A stretch of DNA of 64,000 nucleotides, taken from assembly GCA_963210315.1 (NCBI GenBank), contig OY723260.1:1736001-1800000 (forward strand). The letters run 5' to 3'. This stretch comes from Rhynchopus euleeides (lineage: Eukaryota; Euglenozoa; Diplonemea; Diplonemida; Diplonemidae). Every line of letters begins with the position of its first letter. Positions within the stretch are counted from its first letter, which is position 1. Positions 1 through 10,326 of this stretch are shown one piece after another. The notes below the pieces were generated by a model. That model did not search any database. It was not told the DNA's origin and saw only the letters and a program-made list of their open reading frames with translations. A program made the translations under genes and the position numbers.

Positions 1-401
1 TGCTGCAGGGTATCCCTTGCAGTGGGGAGGCACTCCTGGTGGTGGGATCTCGCCTGCTGACCCACGCCCCATACAAAATTCCCAGGTAAAAAAAACGGCC
101 GTTTTTTAAAATGCTGAAAATCAGCGGCCGTTTTTGCAAGTCCACGAAATACAAGGGATTTTTTAAAACGGCCGCTATGCAACCATGTGCCAACCAAAAA
201 AAACAAATCCGGGTGCCGTCACCCTGACACAGTTCTGATGCGGAAGCAAGGCCTCCTCTCACCCCCCCCCCCCCCCTTCCCCCAACAGCAACAGCTACTA
301 ATCACAGATAAAAATGTGCGTACAGCGTACAGCGTGCGCATATTGTGCGTCGTTACACTGCCCTCGCTGTCTCCAGGGGGGGGGGGGGTACAACCCTCAA
401 G
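1..401. other. Gene-free left edge with inverted repeats
   Basis: No convincing gene is seen. Between about 95 and 180 there are facing copies of a CGGCCG-plus-oligo-T motif (near 97, 125 and 168) that could fold into hairpins. Long C and G runs occur at about 260-277 and 375-388; short open frames across them are low-complexity artefacts. Confidence 0.6.
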
Positions 402-454
402 CACGGTGGGATCTTGTAAATTTTACATGTAAAAATACCAATGCTTGCTTAGGC

Positions 455-760
455 GATTTCAGGGCGGACAGGGCGGACATATCCGGACCGGAAATCCGGG
501 TGTCCGGATGTCCGGGTCCAATTTTGACCCCCCCCCCCCCCCCCGGACATTTCCCGAATTTCCCGCCCGGACATGTCCGGGCGGACATCCGGACATCCAG
601 AAATGTCCGCCCCGGACAGGGCGGACATGTCCGGGCGGACATTTTCTGGTGTCCGGATGTCCGGGCGGACATGTCCGGACCCGGAAATTCGGGAAATCCA
701 ATTTTGACCCCCCCCCCCGGACATGTCCGGCCAGGACCTCAATAGTTTGATTTTTGGTCC
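455..760. repeat. GGACAT/ATGTCC palindromic satellite, copy 1
   Basis: The stretch is built from overlapping palindromes based on CCGGACATGTCCGG and GGGCGGACA, interrupted by C runs near 527-544 and 707-718. A direct copy lies at 50,395-50,700. It is open in several frames because of composition; no protein is inferred. Confidence 0.8.
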
Positions 761-1250
761 AGAAAATAGTTTGAAATTTTTTGAAATCTGGGTGCCCAAA
801 AAAAAATTCCTAAGACCGGCGATCAGGCGTGTATCTATTTCACGGAATGAAAATAGGAATTTGGGGGGAAAATATTTTTTTGCACTATTTTTTTGCACTT
901 TTTTCCTTTGGATTTTATTGTGACCCTACTTGGTATTGGCAGAAAATTTTTATGTTCCCGGTCTTGGAGGTGCTCAAACATTCAAAAGAACACATTTTCC
1001 GTGGCCAAAAAAATTTTTGCACCCGGAGGTGGGGATGGGGGTGGTGGTCACTACTTTTTTGCACCATTTTGCTTTGGGTTTTATTGTGACCCTACTTGGC
1101 ATTGGCAGAATTCTTTTATGTTCCCGGTCTTGGATGTGCTCAAACAGTCAAAAGAACACATTTTCCGGGTGCAAAAAAATGTTGCACCTGGGGGGTGGAG
1201 AGGGGGGTCGGAGGGCGGTGGTGTGAGAGGCTTGCTCTCGAGCTCAAACC

Positions 1251-1341
1251 AACAGATGTTCACTACCGTGGCCTCCGGCGGCTGGGGGGCTCCGCCCCCC
1301 AGACCCCCCTGTGGCGTGTCTTTGCGCGACAATTTATCGTC
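1251..1341 (+). repeat. GC-hairpin cassette with 3' extension
   Basis: The block contains ACCGTGGCCTCCGGCGGCTG followed by a perfect hairpin, CTGGGGGGC/TCC/GCCCCCCAG (9-bp stem). Its tail, ending CGCGACAATTTATC, recurs at 13,078-13,168. Related blocks are scattered through the window on both strands. Confidence 0.85.
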
Positions 1342-1408
1342 CCCCCATGCGACATGTGCTATCTGTCAGTTGTGTTGTACTTGAGCGTATGCGACTATGG
1401 AGCCAGGC

Positions 1409-1475
1409 CAACAGACGTTCGCTACCGTGGCCTCCGGCGGCTGGGGGGCTCCGCCCCCCACACCCCCCTGTGGCA
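1409..1475 (+). repeat. GC-hairpin cassette
   Basis: Second copy within the same hAT element, with CACTACC changed to CGCTACC and the same CTGGGGGGC/TCC/GCCCCCCA hairpin. Confidence 0.85.
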
Positions 1476-2224
1476 TGTGCCTGGTCTTGGAGCCAAGCCC
1501 TTGCGCGTACGGGGCTGCGGCATGTCGGTTCCAGCACCCTCGCGGGAGGCTGGGCCCGAGCACTGATCTCTAAGAGACGAACCACCTTGCGAATGCGATC
1601 GGGTTTGCGGGCTTGCGGCCATGACATCTCGAAAGGGTCGTCGTGGGCCCGTGATCATGTTTCGGGTTCGACTTGGTGGGCATCCGTGGCGATTCGCGGA
1701 ACCACGTGTATGTGTGCGAGGAAGCAAAGAGATAACACACCAGGAGCCACGCAGCACCAGGTCGACCTGGATCTGATCGAGCTCAGGGGGAAGGAAGCAC
1801 AGTCACCAAAGTGATATCACTGCCGGCCTCAACCACCAAACTGCAACCGCAGAAGTTCCGCTATTCTCACAAGGGAAGGCGCCCTGGGATGTAGCAGTGA
1901 TTTGTGTGCAGCGCCATCAAGTGACACTGACCGCCTTGAACAGAGAGGTAGTGTACAGATGGCGAGCAGTGGGAGGGCGTGCTGTGTCCTTCCACTTCCC
2001 CATCTACCTCCATTCGTTCACCGTTGTTGATAGCGATTTTTTCGCCATTTTTTCGAATCGTATGCATCGGTCAGGCCGAGTGAATCAAAATAGCGCAAAA
2101 ATCACACCAAAATCTGTGTCTGAGGCACAGAAATCGTGCAAAAAAGCACCCAAAAAAAGTGCAAAAAAACCAAAATAGGATTTCGAAAATTGGCCAAAAT
2201 ACCCCCAAAATAGAGCCACACCTG

Positions 2225-2610
2225 CCGGCGATTTGTAGGGGGACCCTTTCGAAATTTTTTTTTGGAGAAGGGTAAATTGAACGTTTTTGGCCAAATGAAG
2301 CCACTGCGACCATTCCCGGGCCTCGGAAATCAGATTTTAGCCCCTCAAATGCGGTGCCGGTCCGGACAAAAAACCGAAAAAATCGTGAAAAATGGCCCAT
2401 TTTCCCCAGCCAAAAATGGGCCAAAAATGCCCCCCGGACACCCCCAGAGACATGTCCTAATCCGGGGTGCCAGTAGGGGGGACCTTTCGAATTTTTTTTC
2501 GAGGAGAGGTCAATTGAACGTTTTTGGACATCTGAGGCCACTGCGACCATTCCCAGGCCTCGGAAATGAGATTTTTGGCCCTCAAATGGGGTACCGGTCC
2601 CCACGAAATT
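2225..2610 (+). repeat. Two ~230-bp direct repeats inside the CACGG element
   Basis: Blocks near 2236-2380 and 2470-2610 share, in the same order, a GGGGGACCTTTCGAA motif, an oligo-T run, an ATTGAACGTTTTTGG motif, CCACTGCGACCATTCCC and CCTCGGAAAT. A third, more diverged version lies at 5,785-5,940. A direct copy of this part of the element is at 57,966-58,290. Confidence 0.75.
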
Positions 2611-3404
2611 CCGAAAAAAATCATGAAAATCGAAAGGTCCCACGCACCAAATTCTGCCCAAAAATCGTCAAAAATGGACATGTCATACGCAGCAAGGGGG
2701 CAAACCACTCCCCAATGCTCAATGATTCCACGGCAAGCCAGATTTTCTGATCAATTGGTTTGTTTGAGCATGTTCCTGGCCCTTGTTTGGAAAGTAGATG
2801 ACCCCTGGCTGGGAGGACGGTTGTGCTCGACCGGACGGAGAGAGAATCTTCTCCATATCCACCTCCACTCCACAATGCCACAAGTGGCAGGAAGGCCGGG
2901 TGTTACAGGCCTCAACCAGGGTTCCAAGGCTCTCCACTTCCTGGCTGCGTCAGGGATCACCGGGTACAGCGAGCAGGATTCCCTGTCCTGACACCCCAGC
3001 ATGTACCACCGGAAGAACCCGATACAGCAGCCGCCCCTCATGGGGGTTGCAAGAGGCACGGAAATCGTTCAAATCGGACCAAGTCCGAAAATTCGGCACT
3101 TTCTTGGGTACAAATTGCGGTCCGAAATTTTCCGATTTTTTGAAAAAAGGCTAATTCTGTAAGGGGGACCTTTTCGAATTTTTTTTTCGGGCACTTTTTC
3201 CACAAGGAAATGTCCGCCCTGTCCGCTACTGTCCGCTACTGTCCACTACCGATTTCAAGGATCCTCCTACATGTATTTTACATGTATATTTCAGGCATAT
3301 ACATGTATTATACATGTATAATAGTTGACATGCAAGTATTATACATGTATAATACATGTAAAAATCAGTATTTTTACATGTAAAATTTACAAGATCCCAC
3401 CGTG

Positions 3405-3939
3405 AGGCGATCCACAGAAGTGGAGGGCAGGAACCTCCGAAAGACGAATAAACAACTTTCCCAACGGGGCGGGCGGGGTGTCGGGAGTAGCGAAGAGGGT
3501 GTGGGTGGGCGTGAGTGTGGGGCTTCCGGTGGAAACAGCGGCCATTCGCACAGGGGCTTGTGTGTGTGCCAGAGAGGCTGCGGGGTGGCGGTGGCGGGGT
3601 GTCTGGTTGTCTGAAGGCCTGCAGGGATGGCTGGGCCACCCCCCACCGACCAGAAGTGCATCCACCACCCGGCGCTTTTCAAAGCTCAATGCAAAAAAAA
3701 ACCGGGCGGGTCGCGAGGCCGGTGCTCTTTGAGGTTCTTCGAAATGTGAACACCCCAATGATGCTCAACGTGTTGATCGACGAATCCCCCGGCTGGTTTC
3801 TTCACCCCCCCCTTTTTTCTGTTTTCTTTGCAGACACCCAATTTCTGTGTGTCCGCAGCTGGGTGCAGCGCGGGAGGAAGGAACCGCCGGAGAGTTCGCT
3901 CGCTCCAAAACCCCCACCCCCCCCCCCCCGCCCTCCACA
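3405..3939. other. Gene-free spacer
   Basis: No supported gene. Short open frames are low-complexity and overlap on both strands. A C run at 3911-3930 precedes the next element. Confidence 0.6.
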
Positions 3940-3962
3940 CTAAACAAGCAGGCATGTCGCTA

Positions 3963-4225
3963 AGCGTCGACCGTCGACCCAGTGATTTGAGGTTTCCCCC
4001 CCCATAAAAAAGCGTCGACCCAGCGTCGACCCAGTGGACTGGGTTGACGCTTGGTCGAGGCTTGGAGCGTCGACCCAGTGGAACTGGGTTGCCATTCAAG
4101 CCTGGACCAAGCGTCAACCCATTTATTACACTGGGTCGACGCTAACCTAGCGTTGACCCGGTTACACTGGGTCGACGCTCACCAAGCGTCGACCAAGCGT
4201 CAACCCACTTTCACTGGGTCGACGT
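3963..4225. repeat. GTCGAC-rich inverted-repeat array
   Basis: Degenerate units based on GCGTCGACCCAGTG alternate with their reverse complement, so each pair can fold back. GTCGAC occurs repeatedly. The array lies just inside the left end of the 798-bp element. Confidence 0.8.
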
Positions 4226-4249
4226 CGAAGAGAGTATGGTTTTGCAGGA

Positions 4250-4292
4250 ACAGATGCTCACTACCGTGGCCTCCGGCGGCTGCCGGGAACCG
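4250..4292 (+). repeat. Truncated GC cassette
   Basis: Matches the 5' part of the cassette (AACAGATGCTCACTACCGTG) but diverges before the hairpin. Confidence 0.75.
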
Positions 4293-4357
4293 ACGCGCCT
4301 CTCCCAGTCGCCTCAGGGGGCGCAGCCAACTCACACAGAATCTGTACGCCCACAATG

Positions 4358-4424
4358 AACAGATGTTCACTACCGTGGCCTCCGGCGGCTGGGGGGCACT
4401 GCCCCCCAGACCCCCCATTTCGCG
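4358..4424 (+). repeat. GC-hairpin cassette
   Basis: Same family; the hairpin loop is changed to GGGGGGCACTGCCCCCC, which keeps the stem paired. Confidence 0.82.
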
Positions 4425-4755
4425 TGCCCGTCTAGTAACCAAGTCCTTGCGCTTTGACGGCCGTGGCATATAGGGGGCAGCGTCGAAATCATGGTCCCGA
4501 AAGCCATTTTTTTGGTTTCCTCCGGCACCCGACGGCGCGAGCGGGAGAGGAACCACGGAAGGAACCCAGCGCCTCACACCGTGCCCACCTAGTGGTCCAC
4601 CGATGGGAAAATTTGGGAACAACACGAGCGCGCGCGAAGCGCGCGCGAGAAAAATTGACCCCTAGTGTTTTCCCCCCTGATCCCCCCCCAAAACAGGAGC
4701 GTCAACCCACCAAATCTGCAAAATCAAAAAGTTAGCGACAGGCCTGCTAAACAAG

Positions 4756-5535
4756 CTTAACATGTGCGTTGTGTGCTGCGCTGCCCGGGGGTGCCGCCAC
4801 CACCCCCTCCCCTCCCCTCCCCTCCCCCCCTTAATTCCCACTCAGATCTCTCTCACCCCCCCCTCTCAGAGGGCTGGCAACCAGAACGAGTAGCCTGTAT
4901 TTTAGAGCTCAGAGGTGGGCAGCACAGGCACACGAGAGAGAGAGAGAGAGAGCCACGAACTCTATACCATACCCTCATGTGTCCGGCGTTATGCCTTTGC
5001 ATCCTGTGTGTGTACATGTTACAGTGGTGATTGCATCGAAAGACAGGTGTGTTCTGGGGGTTGGGGGTGAGGAGGAGAGAGGGGGGGTGGGTGGGTGGTG
5101 GTGGTGGTGATGTGTTCGGTGCGTTCTGCACTGCCCCAATAAAAACTGTGCGCGCGTGTGGTAGTGGCCGCACTTTGAATGAGTTGGCCCCGACCCGGGC
5201 TGTGTCACACTCTGTCAGGAGTGTGCTGTTCCACCAGGAAGGCCCCCCCGCGGACTGCATCCCGCTTGAGTGTTGTGGCATGTGCTCCTATGGAGATCGT
5301 ATCGACGACCTGTGTGAATCGCACCAGAGACCTGTCACCCTTTTGGGGTGCCAGTCACTGGGGGCATCCGGCACCGCCTCTCGCAGGGGTTGGTTGCCTG
5401 CACAGCGGGGTGCGCGGCCCCGACACCCTGTGATCTGCACTGAGCAATCTCAGAGGCAGCGCTCGGTCAGAGGTTCTCCCGCCCCCAGTATTCCAACCCT
5501 CTCCCCCCACCACCCCCGCACCCCCCCCCCCCCTG
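4756..5535. other. Gene-free spacer with microsatellites
   Basis: Contains C-rich runs (about 4798-4830), a (GA)n run near 4932-4951, a GGTGGT run near 5088-5109 and a C run near 5519-5533. No gene is supported. Confidence 0.6.
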
Positions 5536-5960
5536 TAGGGGGGGTCATAAGCCCCCCTAAAAACGTACGAAGGGGGGTGTCGATTTTTTCGGTTTTTTTC
5601 GGTTTTTTCCTTTTTTTTCGTTTTTTCCGCCTGTGGGCGCTGGCTGCGACTTGGTCAAAATTCGACGAAAAAAATCCGAAAAAAAAACGGAAAACGAAAA
5701 AACGGAAAATCCCAAAATCGACACCCTGATTTTCCGTTTTTTTCCGTTTTTTTCCCAGCACCAGAAATAGGCAGGGTTGTCGTAAGACCGGCGTGCCAAG
5801 GGGGAGGTGCTCGCATTTTTTTTTGGGGGGTCCAGAATGGGTCGTTTTTGGACATTTGAGCCCACTGCGAGCAGTGCCGGGTCCCGGAAACGCTGTTTCA
5901 AACGCTCAAAAGGGGAGGCGGTGGGCACCAGAACCCAGTAAATTTACCACAAATGGACCC
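5536..5960. mobile_element. Transposon remnant with GTAGGGGGGGTCA terminus
   Basis: Starts with GTAGGGGGGGTCATAAGCC, a terminus also seen near 8,945-8,965 (reverse). It then has AT-rich facing repeats bounded by GTCGATTTT (5579) and AAAATCGACACC (5714), followed by a diverged copy (5785-5940) of the ~230-bp repeat at 2225-2610. Confidence 0.5.
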
Positions 5961-7046
5961 ACCCACAAACGGGTTACCCCCTGCCTCTAGGGGTTCCCCC
6001 CACCCACAAACGGGTTACCCCCTACCTCTAGGGGTTCCCCCCACCCACAAATGGGTTACCCCCTGCCTCTAGGGGTTCCCCCCACCCACAAATGGGTTAC
6101 CCCCTGCCTCTAGGGGTTCCCCCCACCCACAAATGGGTTACCCCCTGCCTCTAGGGGTTCCCCCCACCCACAAATGGGTTACCCCCTGCCTCTAGAGGTT
6201 CCCCCCACTCACAAACGGGTTACCCCCTACCTCTAGGGGTTCCCCCCACCCACAAATGGGTTACCCCCTGCCTCTAGGGGTTCCCCCCACCCACAAACGG
6301 GTTCCCCCCACCCACAAACGGGTTACCCCCTGCCTCTAGGGGTTCCCCCCACCCACAAATGGGTTACCCCCTGCCTCTAGAGGTTCCCCCCACTCACAAA
6401 CGGGTTACCCCCTACCTCTAGGGGTTCCCCCCACCTACCAATGGGTTACCCCCTGCCTCTAGGGGTTCCCCCCAGCCACCAATGGGTTGCCACCTACTTC
6501 GAGAGGTTCCCCCCAGCCACTAATGGGTTGCCACCTACCTCTAGAGGTTCCCCCCAGCCACCAATGGGTTGCCACCTACCTCGAGAGGTTCCCCCCAGTT
6601 GCCACCTACCTCTAGAGGTTCCCCCCAGCCACTCATGGGTTGCCCCCTACCTCTAGGGGTTCCCCCCAGCCACTCATGGGTTACCCCCTACCTCTAGAGG
6701 TTCCCCCCAGCCACTAATGGGTTGCCCCCTACCTCTAGAGGTTCCCCCCAGCCACTCATGGGTTGCCCCCTACCTCTAGGGGTTCCCCCCAGCCACTCAT
6801 GGGTTACCCCCTACCTCTAGAGGTTCCCCCCAGCCACTAATGGGTTGCCCCCTACCTCTAGAGGTTCCCCCCAGCCACTCATGGGTTGCCCCCTACCTCT
6901 AGAGGTTCCCCCCAGCCACTAATGGGTTGCCCCCTACCTCTAGAGGTTCCCCCCAGCCACCAATGGGTTGCCCCCTACCTCTAGAGGTTCCCCCCAGCCA
7001 CTAATGGGTTGCCCCCTACCTCTAGAGGTTCCCCCCAGCCACCCCC
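5961..7046 (+). repeat. 41-bp minisatellite array (~26 units)
   Basis: Tandem units of 41 bp (for example starts at 5971 and 6012) with the core GGGTTACCCCCTGCCTCTAG followed by GGGTTCCCCCCACCCACAAAT. The first part (to about 6,430) uses CACCCACAAAT. The later part uses CAGCCACTAAT with CTCTAGAGGTT, so the array has two subfamilies. One unit is shortened near 6,300 and another near 6,600. Confidence 0.95.
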
Positions 7047-7465
7047 GCCCCGCCCCCCCCCCCCCCCCCATGACTTCATCCCGTCCCCACCCAAAGCTCA
7101 AGCTTCCTGGACACGCTCGTTTGAGCAATCTGGAATCTGTAGAAGGCTCGCCGTGTAGGCGGCCTTGGCTATTTTGCCGGCTTGCTGGTCTGCGGCCCAG
7201 GATGCGCCTGCAGCGCCGTGTTGTCCCAAGTTCTTGAGGCACCAAGCTTGAGGATTCTCTGGCAGATATGTTCACGATGTCATTCACGTCTCAACGGGTT
7301 CTTCGGGTGTCCCATTCAAAAAAACACCCGAAAAATATGACGACTTTGCTAAACTGGACCCAACTCCCCATACTCTTTTTTTTTGCCATTTTTCAGCATT
7401 TTCCCCCGATTTTTCGATTTTTTTTTTGAAAAAATTTATTTTTTGTCCAGAATCGACACCCCCCG
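7047..7465. other. Gene-free spacer
   Basis: No gene supported. Contains a C run (7049-7070) and, at 7331-7375, a short motif ending CTGGACCCAACTCCCC that recurs at 22,208-22,250 and, reversed, at 48,432-48,475. Confidence 0.6.
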
Positions 7466-7664
7466 AAAACCAAAATTTTCAACATACCATCAGAACCGCC
7501 CTAATACCTGATCTGACCCGAAAATCCGACCCATACCCCCCCGGAAACTGTCTGGGGCCCACTTGTGACACCTGATACGCACTTTTGTGATGATTTTTTG
7601 GGGTCCTAAAAAATGTACCTCAGTTTCGTACCTTGCCTTTGTACCTGAACCACTCCCGACCGCA

Positions 7665-7934
7665 TTATTTCGTTCTTTGCCTTTTCTGCGGTGGTTCTGG
7701 CTCAGGTGGCACGCATGTTGCCTTCCCCAGTGCCTCGGCAAGGTCTTTCTTGACCTGATTAGTGGGAATGTTGTGTTGTTGCGTCAGCAGAATGAGTTCA
7801 GCCACCTTCTGGGTGTAGTACTTCGATCGCATATGGGTCATTGTGAGTACTTCGTACGCCTGGGAGGCTGCATCGGCATTAGTAGGCAGCGTTGTAGATG
7901 CTTTTGCTTCGTCGATCTTAGCCTGTGAAGGCAC
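7665..7934 (-). CDS. Possible 3' exon of the same element-encoded gene
   Basis: Open frame on the minus strand, Ala/Thr-rich at first, with the segment TNADAASQAYEVLTMTHM and a basic end rich in Pro, Gln, Lys and Arg. It ends inside the left terminal repeat. It opens just after a TTCACAG that could be a splice acceptor, which suggests an exon rather than an independent gene. No homolog recognised. Confidence 0.3.
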   Translation of the reverse strand: MPSQAKIDEAKASTTLPTNADAASQAYEVLTMTHMRSKYYTQKVAELILLTQQHNIPTNQVKKDLAEALGKATCVPPEPEPPQKRQRTK

Positions 7935-7969
7935 GATTGGGATATTGTACGCCCTGAGAGCCGAAGTGG

Positions 7970-8818
7970 TTATGATTGTGCTGTGTAATTTGCGCCCCGC
8001 AGGATATGCACACCACGCAGTCTCGACAACACGTATGAGAGTGTACCATGTGGGGACTCAACAAGGTCATTGGATCGGCATCTGCCTGCCGACTCAGCCC
8101 CCACACAGTGCGACCGCAAGGTCGCCAGGGATGTCTCAACGCCAGGGGAATACCCTCCCCTGGCGTTGTACAACCCTACTCTCAACCCTCGGGTCCTCTC
8201 CTGGAGGCGGTGGTGGCGGGCCCGCAACGCTTCGTACTTCCGGTACAGACTGAGGTAGTCTGCCCGGCTGACCCGCTCATTGCTTCCTAGATCATCTGCT
8301 GCTCTGGAGCTGCCATCACTCTCACTGCCCACATCAGTTGGTGTGGGGGTAGGAGCAGGAGGAGTGGGAGGAGTAGGAGTGCAGGTGACATCTTTCTTGG
8401 CTAGCAAGGAACGCCGCTTTTCCCGCACGTGCGGGCAGTTGATGCACCACTGCATATATCTGTCGTCACCACGTCCCACTCGCTCTCCTATGTACCCAGC
8501 CCGACGGAGCGCCCGAAATAATGTCGCCTCACCGATGTCGTGTGCCGTTTTCTTTTTACGCAGGTCTGCCACAACGCTCTCTGCCGAGACCCCGCACATC
8601 TCCCGTTTGGCGAGCGTCTTTCGAGCAAGGTACTCCTCTGCAGCAGCATCTGACACCTCTGCGAGGCCCTGGGCACGCGGCATGTGTTGCTCGGCGTGCT
8701 GAGTGAGCGTAGTGACACCCTTCCCTTGCAAAGAACGAAATAATGCGGTCGGGAGTGGTTCAGGTACAAAGGCAAGGTACGAAACTGAGGTACATTTTTT
8801 AGGACCCCAAAAAATCAT
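7970..8818 (-). CDS. Unrecognised element-encoded protein, ~282 aa
   Basis: The reading frame starts at an ATG inside the right terminal repeat, so its first ~30 residues derive from the repeat. The central part (about residues 35-130) is charged and probably helical, with a run of Lys residues and a CINCPH motif. It is followed by a Thr/Pro linker and a second basic region (RYRKYEALRARHH-like). I do not recognise the family; a DNA-binding role in the element is only a guess. The frame may continue by splicing into 7665-7934, where a possible 3' splice site (TTCACAG) precedes another coding-like segment. Confidence 0.4.
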   Translation of the reverse strand: MIFWGPKKCTSVSYLAFVPEPLPTALFRSLQGKGVTTLTQHAEQHMPRAQGLAEVSDAAAEEYLARKTLAKREMCGVSAESVVADLRKKKTAHDIGEATLFRALRRAGYIGERVGRGDDRYMQWCINCPHVREKRRSLLAKKDVTCTPTPPTPPAPTPTPTDVGSESDGSSRAADDLGSNERVSRADYLSLYRKYEALRARHHRLQERTRGLRVGLYNARGGYSPGVETSLATLRSHCVGAESAGRCRSNDLVESPHGTLSYVLSRLRGVHILRGANYTAQS

Positions 8819-8942
8819 CACAAAAGTGCGTATCAGGTGTCACAAGTGGGCCCCAGACAGTTTCCGGGGGGGTATGGGTCGGATTTTCGGGTCAGATCAG
8901 GTATTAGGGCGGCTCTGATGGTATGTCGAAAATTTTGGTTTT

Positions 8943-9267
8943 GTACGGGCTTATGACCCCCCCTACCCCCCCCCCGCCCTTTTTGTAGTTTTTCCGGGAA
9001 TGAAAAAAAATTAAGAAATGAACACAAAAAATCATTCACGTGTGTGCGGTTTTTCGTATAGTATTGCTCCGAGTGCATTTTGTGCTCTCGATAGTCGGTT
9101 TCAGACAGAAGCCGGCGTTTGGTGGTGGGGGTGGGGTGGGGTTGGGGGGTGGGCGATTCACAAACAGACTGTCGGGAGGATGTGTTGGCCCCACCAGGGA
9201 GGCTGTGGCTGTGGGTGTGGTGGATGGGGCAGCGCCCGCCTCTCTTTTTGTTAGAACAGTGATCATG
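8943..9267. other. Gene-free spacer
   Basis: C runs near 8,958-8,979 and a G-rich stretch at 9,122-9,150. No gene supported. Confidence 0.55.
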
Positions 9268-9401
9268 CAGGGGCTTAGCTTGGATTTTGGGGTTGGGGCC
9301 GAAACTCGGTCAGACTCGGTCACAGTACACACAGTTGAGTTGCCCCCCACCACCCCGTTCACCCAGAATTCGACGTTGCTGCCTTCCCGGGTCCCCCCCT
9401 T

Positions 9402-9752
9402 CTAGAACACCAGCTCAGCAACCAGGTCTGCAGCCTCAACCTGAGTTTGCTTTGTTGCCTTTGTAGGTGCTGCATTGGCAGTTCCCCGCCAGTGGCGGGT
9501 GCAGTCCCGGCAGCGCAAATAGTCCTGAAGTGGGCCGACAAAGAGCCTTCTTGGTGATCCCGTGAACTTTTCTACCTCGCAAGAGTGGCTACGGAGATAC
9601 CCTGTGAATCTTCGCGACATTCCACTCCCGCAAAGAGTACATTTGCAAGGCTTTTGCTGCTCAGTTGGCGAAGCCTGGTGGAGACAAAGCGGGGCTTGGA
9701 AACAAGCATTCAACAGAAGCAGTGCCCAGCACTGCCGTTGCCGATGCAACAT
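9402..9752 (-). pseudogene. Cys/His-rich coding remnant in the hAT-like element
   Basis: A minus-strand frame of ~116 codons with CKCTLC, RSHSC and RCRDC motifs that look like zinc-ligand pairs. Further coding-like minus-strand pieces lie at 9896-10165 and 10,814-11,203, but they are in different frames and separated by stops and by the inverted-repeat element starting at 10,327. I read these as scraps of an element-encoded gene. No family is assigned. Confidence 0.35.
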
Positions 9753-10326
9753 TTCTCCTGTAGATGCGGACAGTCACGGGAGGTGAAGATTGCAGCGAAT
9801 ACGCAGCTGCAGAGATGGGACCCTATCTCATCAAGGGTCACTTCTGGGCGCTTGTTCATGGCAGAGCAGGGCGTGCGAGGTCAAAGCATTCCTGATTAGA
9901 TGCAAGCTGGAGTAGCTTGCACGTGAGAGCGAGGATTCCCGAGGTAAACCACCGAATAACCTCCTGCAAGCCCAACCTCCGAAACTCGGAACAGACACCC
10001 GGGCTCCTGCAGAAGGGCAGTCTTGTGCGCCTGTGCCCACTTCAGTGGGTGTGCTGCTGGGGCATTGAAGTCCGGGCAAGGGTACGCGCCAGTGATCCCC
10101 GGGAGAGGTGCCAGGCAATGGTCAGCGATGTGGCCCAGAGCCTCCTGCACCTGCGTGCCCACCATGTTGCCGGGAGGCGGAATTCGAGACTGCTGACGTT
10201 ATTCGCGGGCTAGCGACGAATCCGGGACAGAAGGAGAATGGGGTGTTCGCGTTCCGCTCGCACGCGTGCTTCACCTCCTGTGCTGCTGCACCCCATAAAA
10301 AATCCGACTTTTTCGCGGAAATTTTT

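Larger units (their letters stand above)
824..2224 (+). mobile_element. Non-autonomous hAT-type element, copy 1
   Basis: The element starts CAGGCGTG and ends with the reverse complement of CAGGTGTG. It is flanked by a perfect 8-bp duplication CCGGCGAT (816-823 and 2225-2232). The related sequence near 50,756 shows the site without the insertion. An 8-bp duplication with CAG-type ends is the hAT signature. No transposase is encoded. It carries two GC-hairpin cassettes and is homologous, in opposite orientation, to 60,550-61,883. Confidence 0.88.
402..3404. mobile_element. 3.0-kb non-autonomous DNA element with 37-bp CACGG TIRs
   Basis: Positions 402-438 and 3368-3404 are perfect 37-bp inverted repeats beginning CACGGTGGGATCTTG. 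The flanks show at most a 2-bp duplication (AG). No transposase is encoded. The interior consists of a GGACAT-rich palindromic satellite (455-760), a hAT-type insertion (824-2224) and about 1 kb (2233-3268) also found at 57,966-58,948. The right half ends with the GGATCCTCC terminus of the element at 50,331-58,948, so this element appears to carry a 5'-truncated copy of that one. The CACGG terminus resembles CACTA-like ends but the superfamily is not proven. Confidence 0.75.
3949..4746. mobile_element. 798-bp element with 9-bp target duplication
   Basis: The ends are CAGGCATGTCGCTAA (3949-3963) and its inverted partner with one mismatch (4732-4746). They are flanked by a perfect 9-bp direct repeat CTAAACAAG (3940-3948, 4747-4755). 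A 9-bp duplication fits a Mutator-like element; no transposase is present. The left part (3963-4225) is an array of facing GCGTCGACCCAGTG / CACTGGGTTGACGC motifs. The right part holds two GC cassettes and a GCGCGCGAAGCGCGCGC hairpin near 4,630-4,648. Confidence 0.8.
7466..8942 (-). mobile_element. 1.5-kb element with ~214-bp terminal inverted repeats
   Basis: Positions 7466-7679 and 8729-8942 are near-identical inverted repeats starting AAAACCAAAATTTTC. The flanks (CGACACCCCCC on the left, GGGCTTATGACCCCCCC on the right) correspond to sequence joined at 5,540-5,590, so the true ends may lie slightly further out. The interior encodes minus-strand reading frames that start inside the right repeat. 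No known transposase domain is recognised and no clear target duplication is seen. Confidence 0.8.

Noticed and set aside
187..745. Short open frames near the left edge
   Set aside because: They are low-complexity translations of C/G runs and GGACAT palindromes, open on both strands.
5961..7046. Telomere-like repeat
   Set aside because: The GGGTTA-like start recurs every 41 bp, not as a short 6-8-bp telomeric unit, and is internal.
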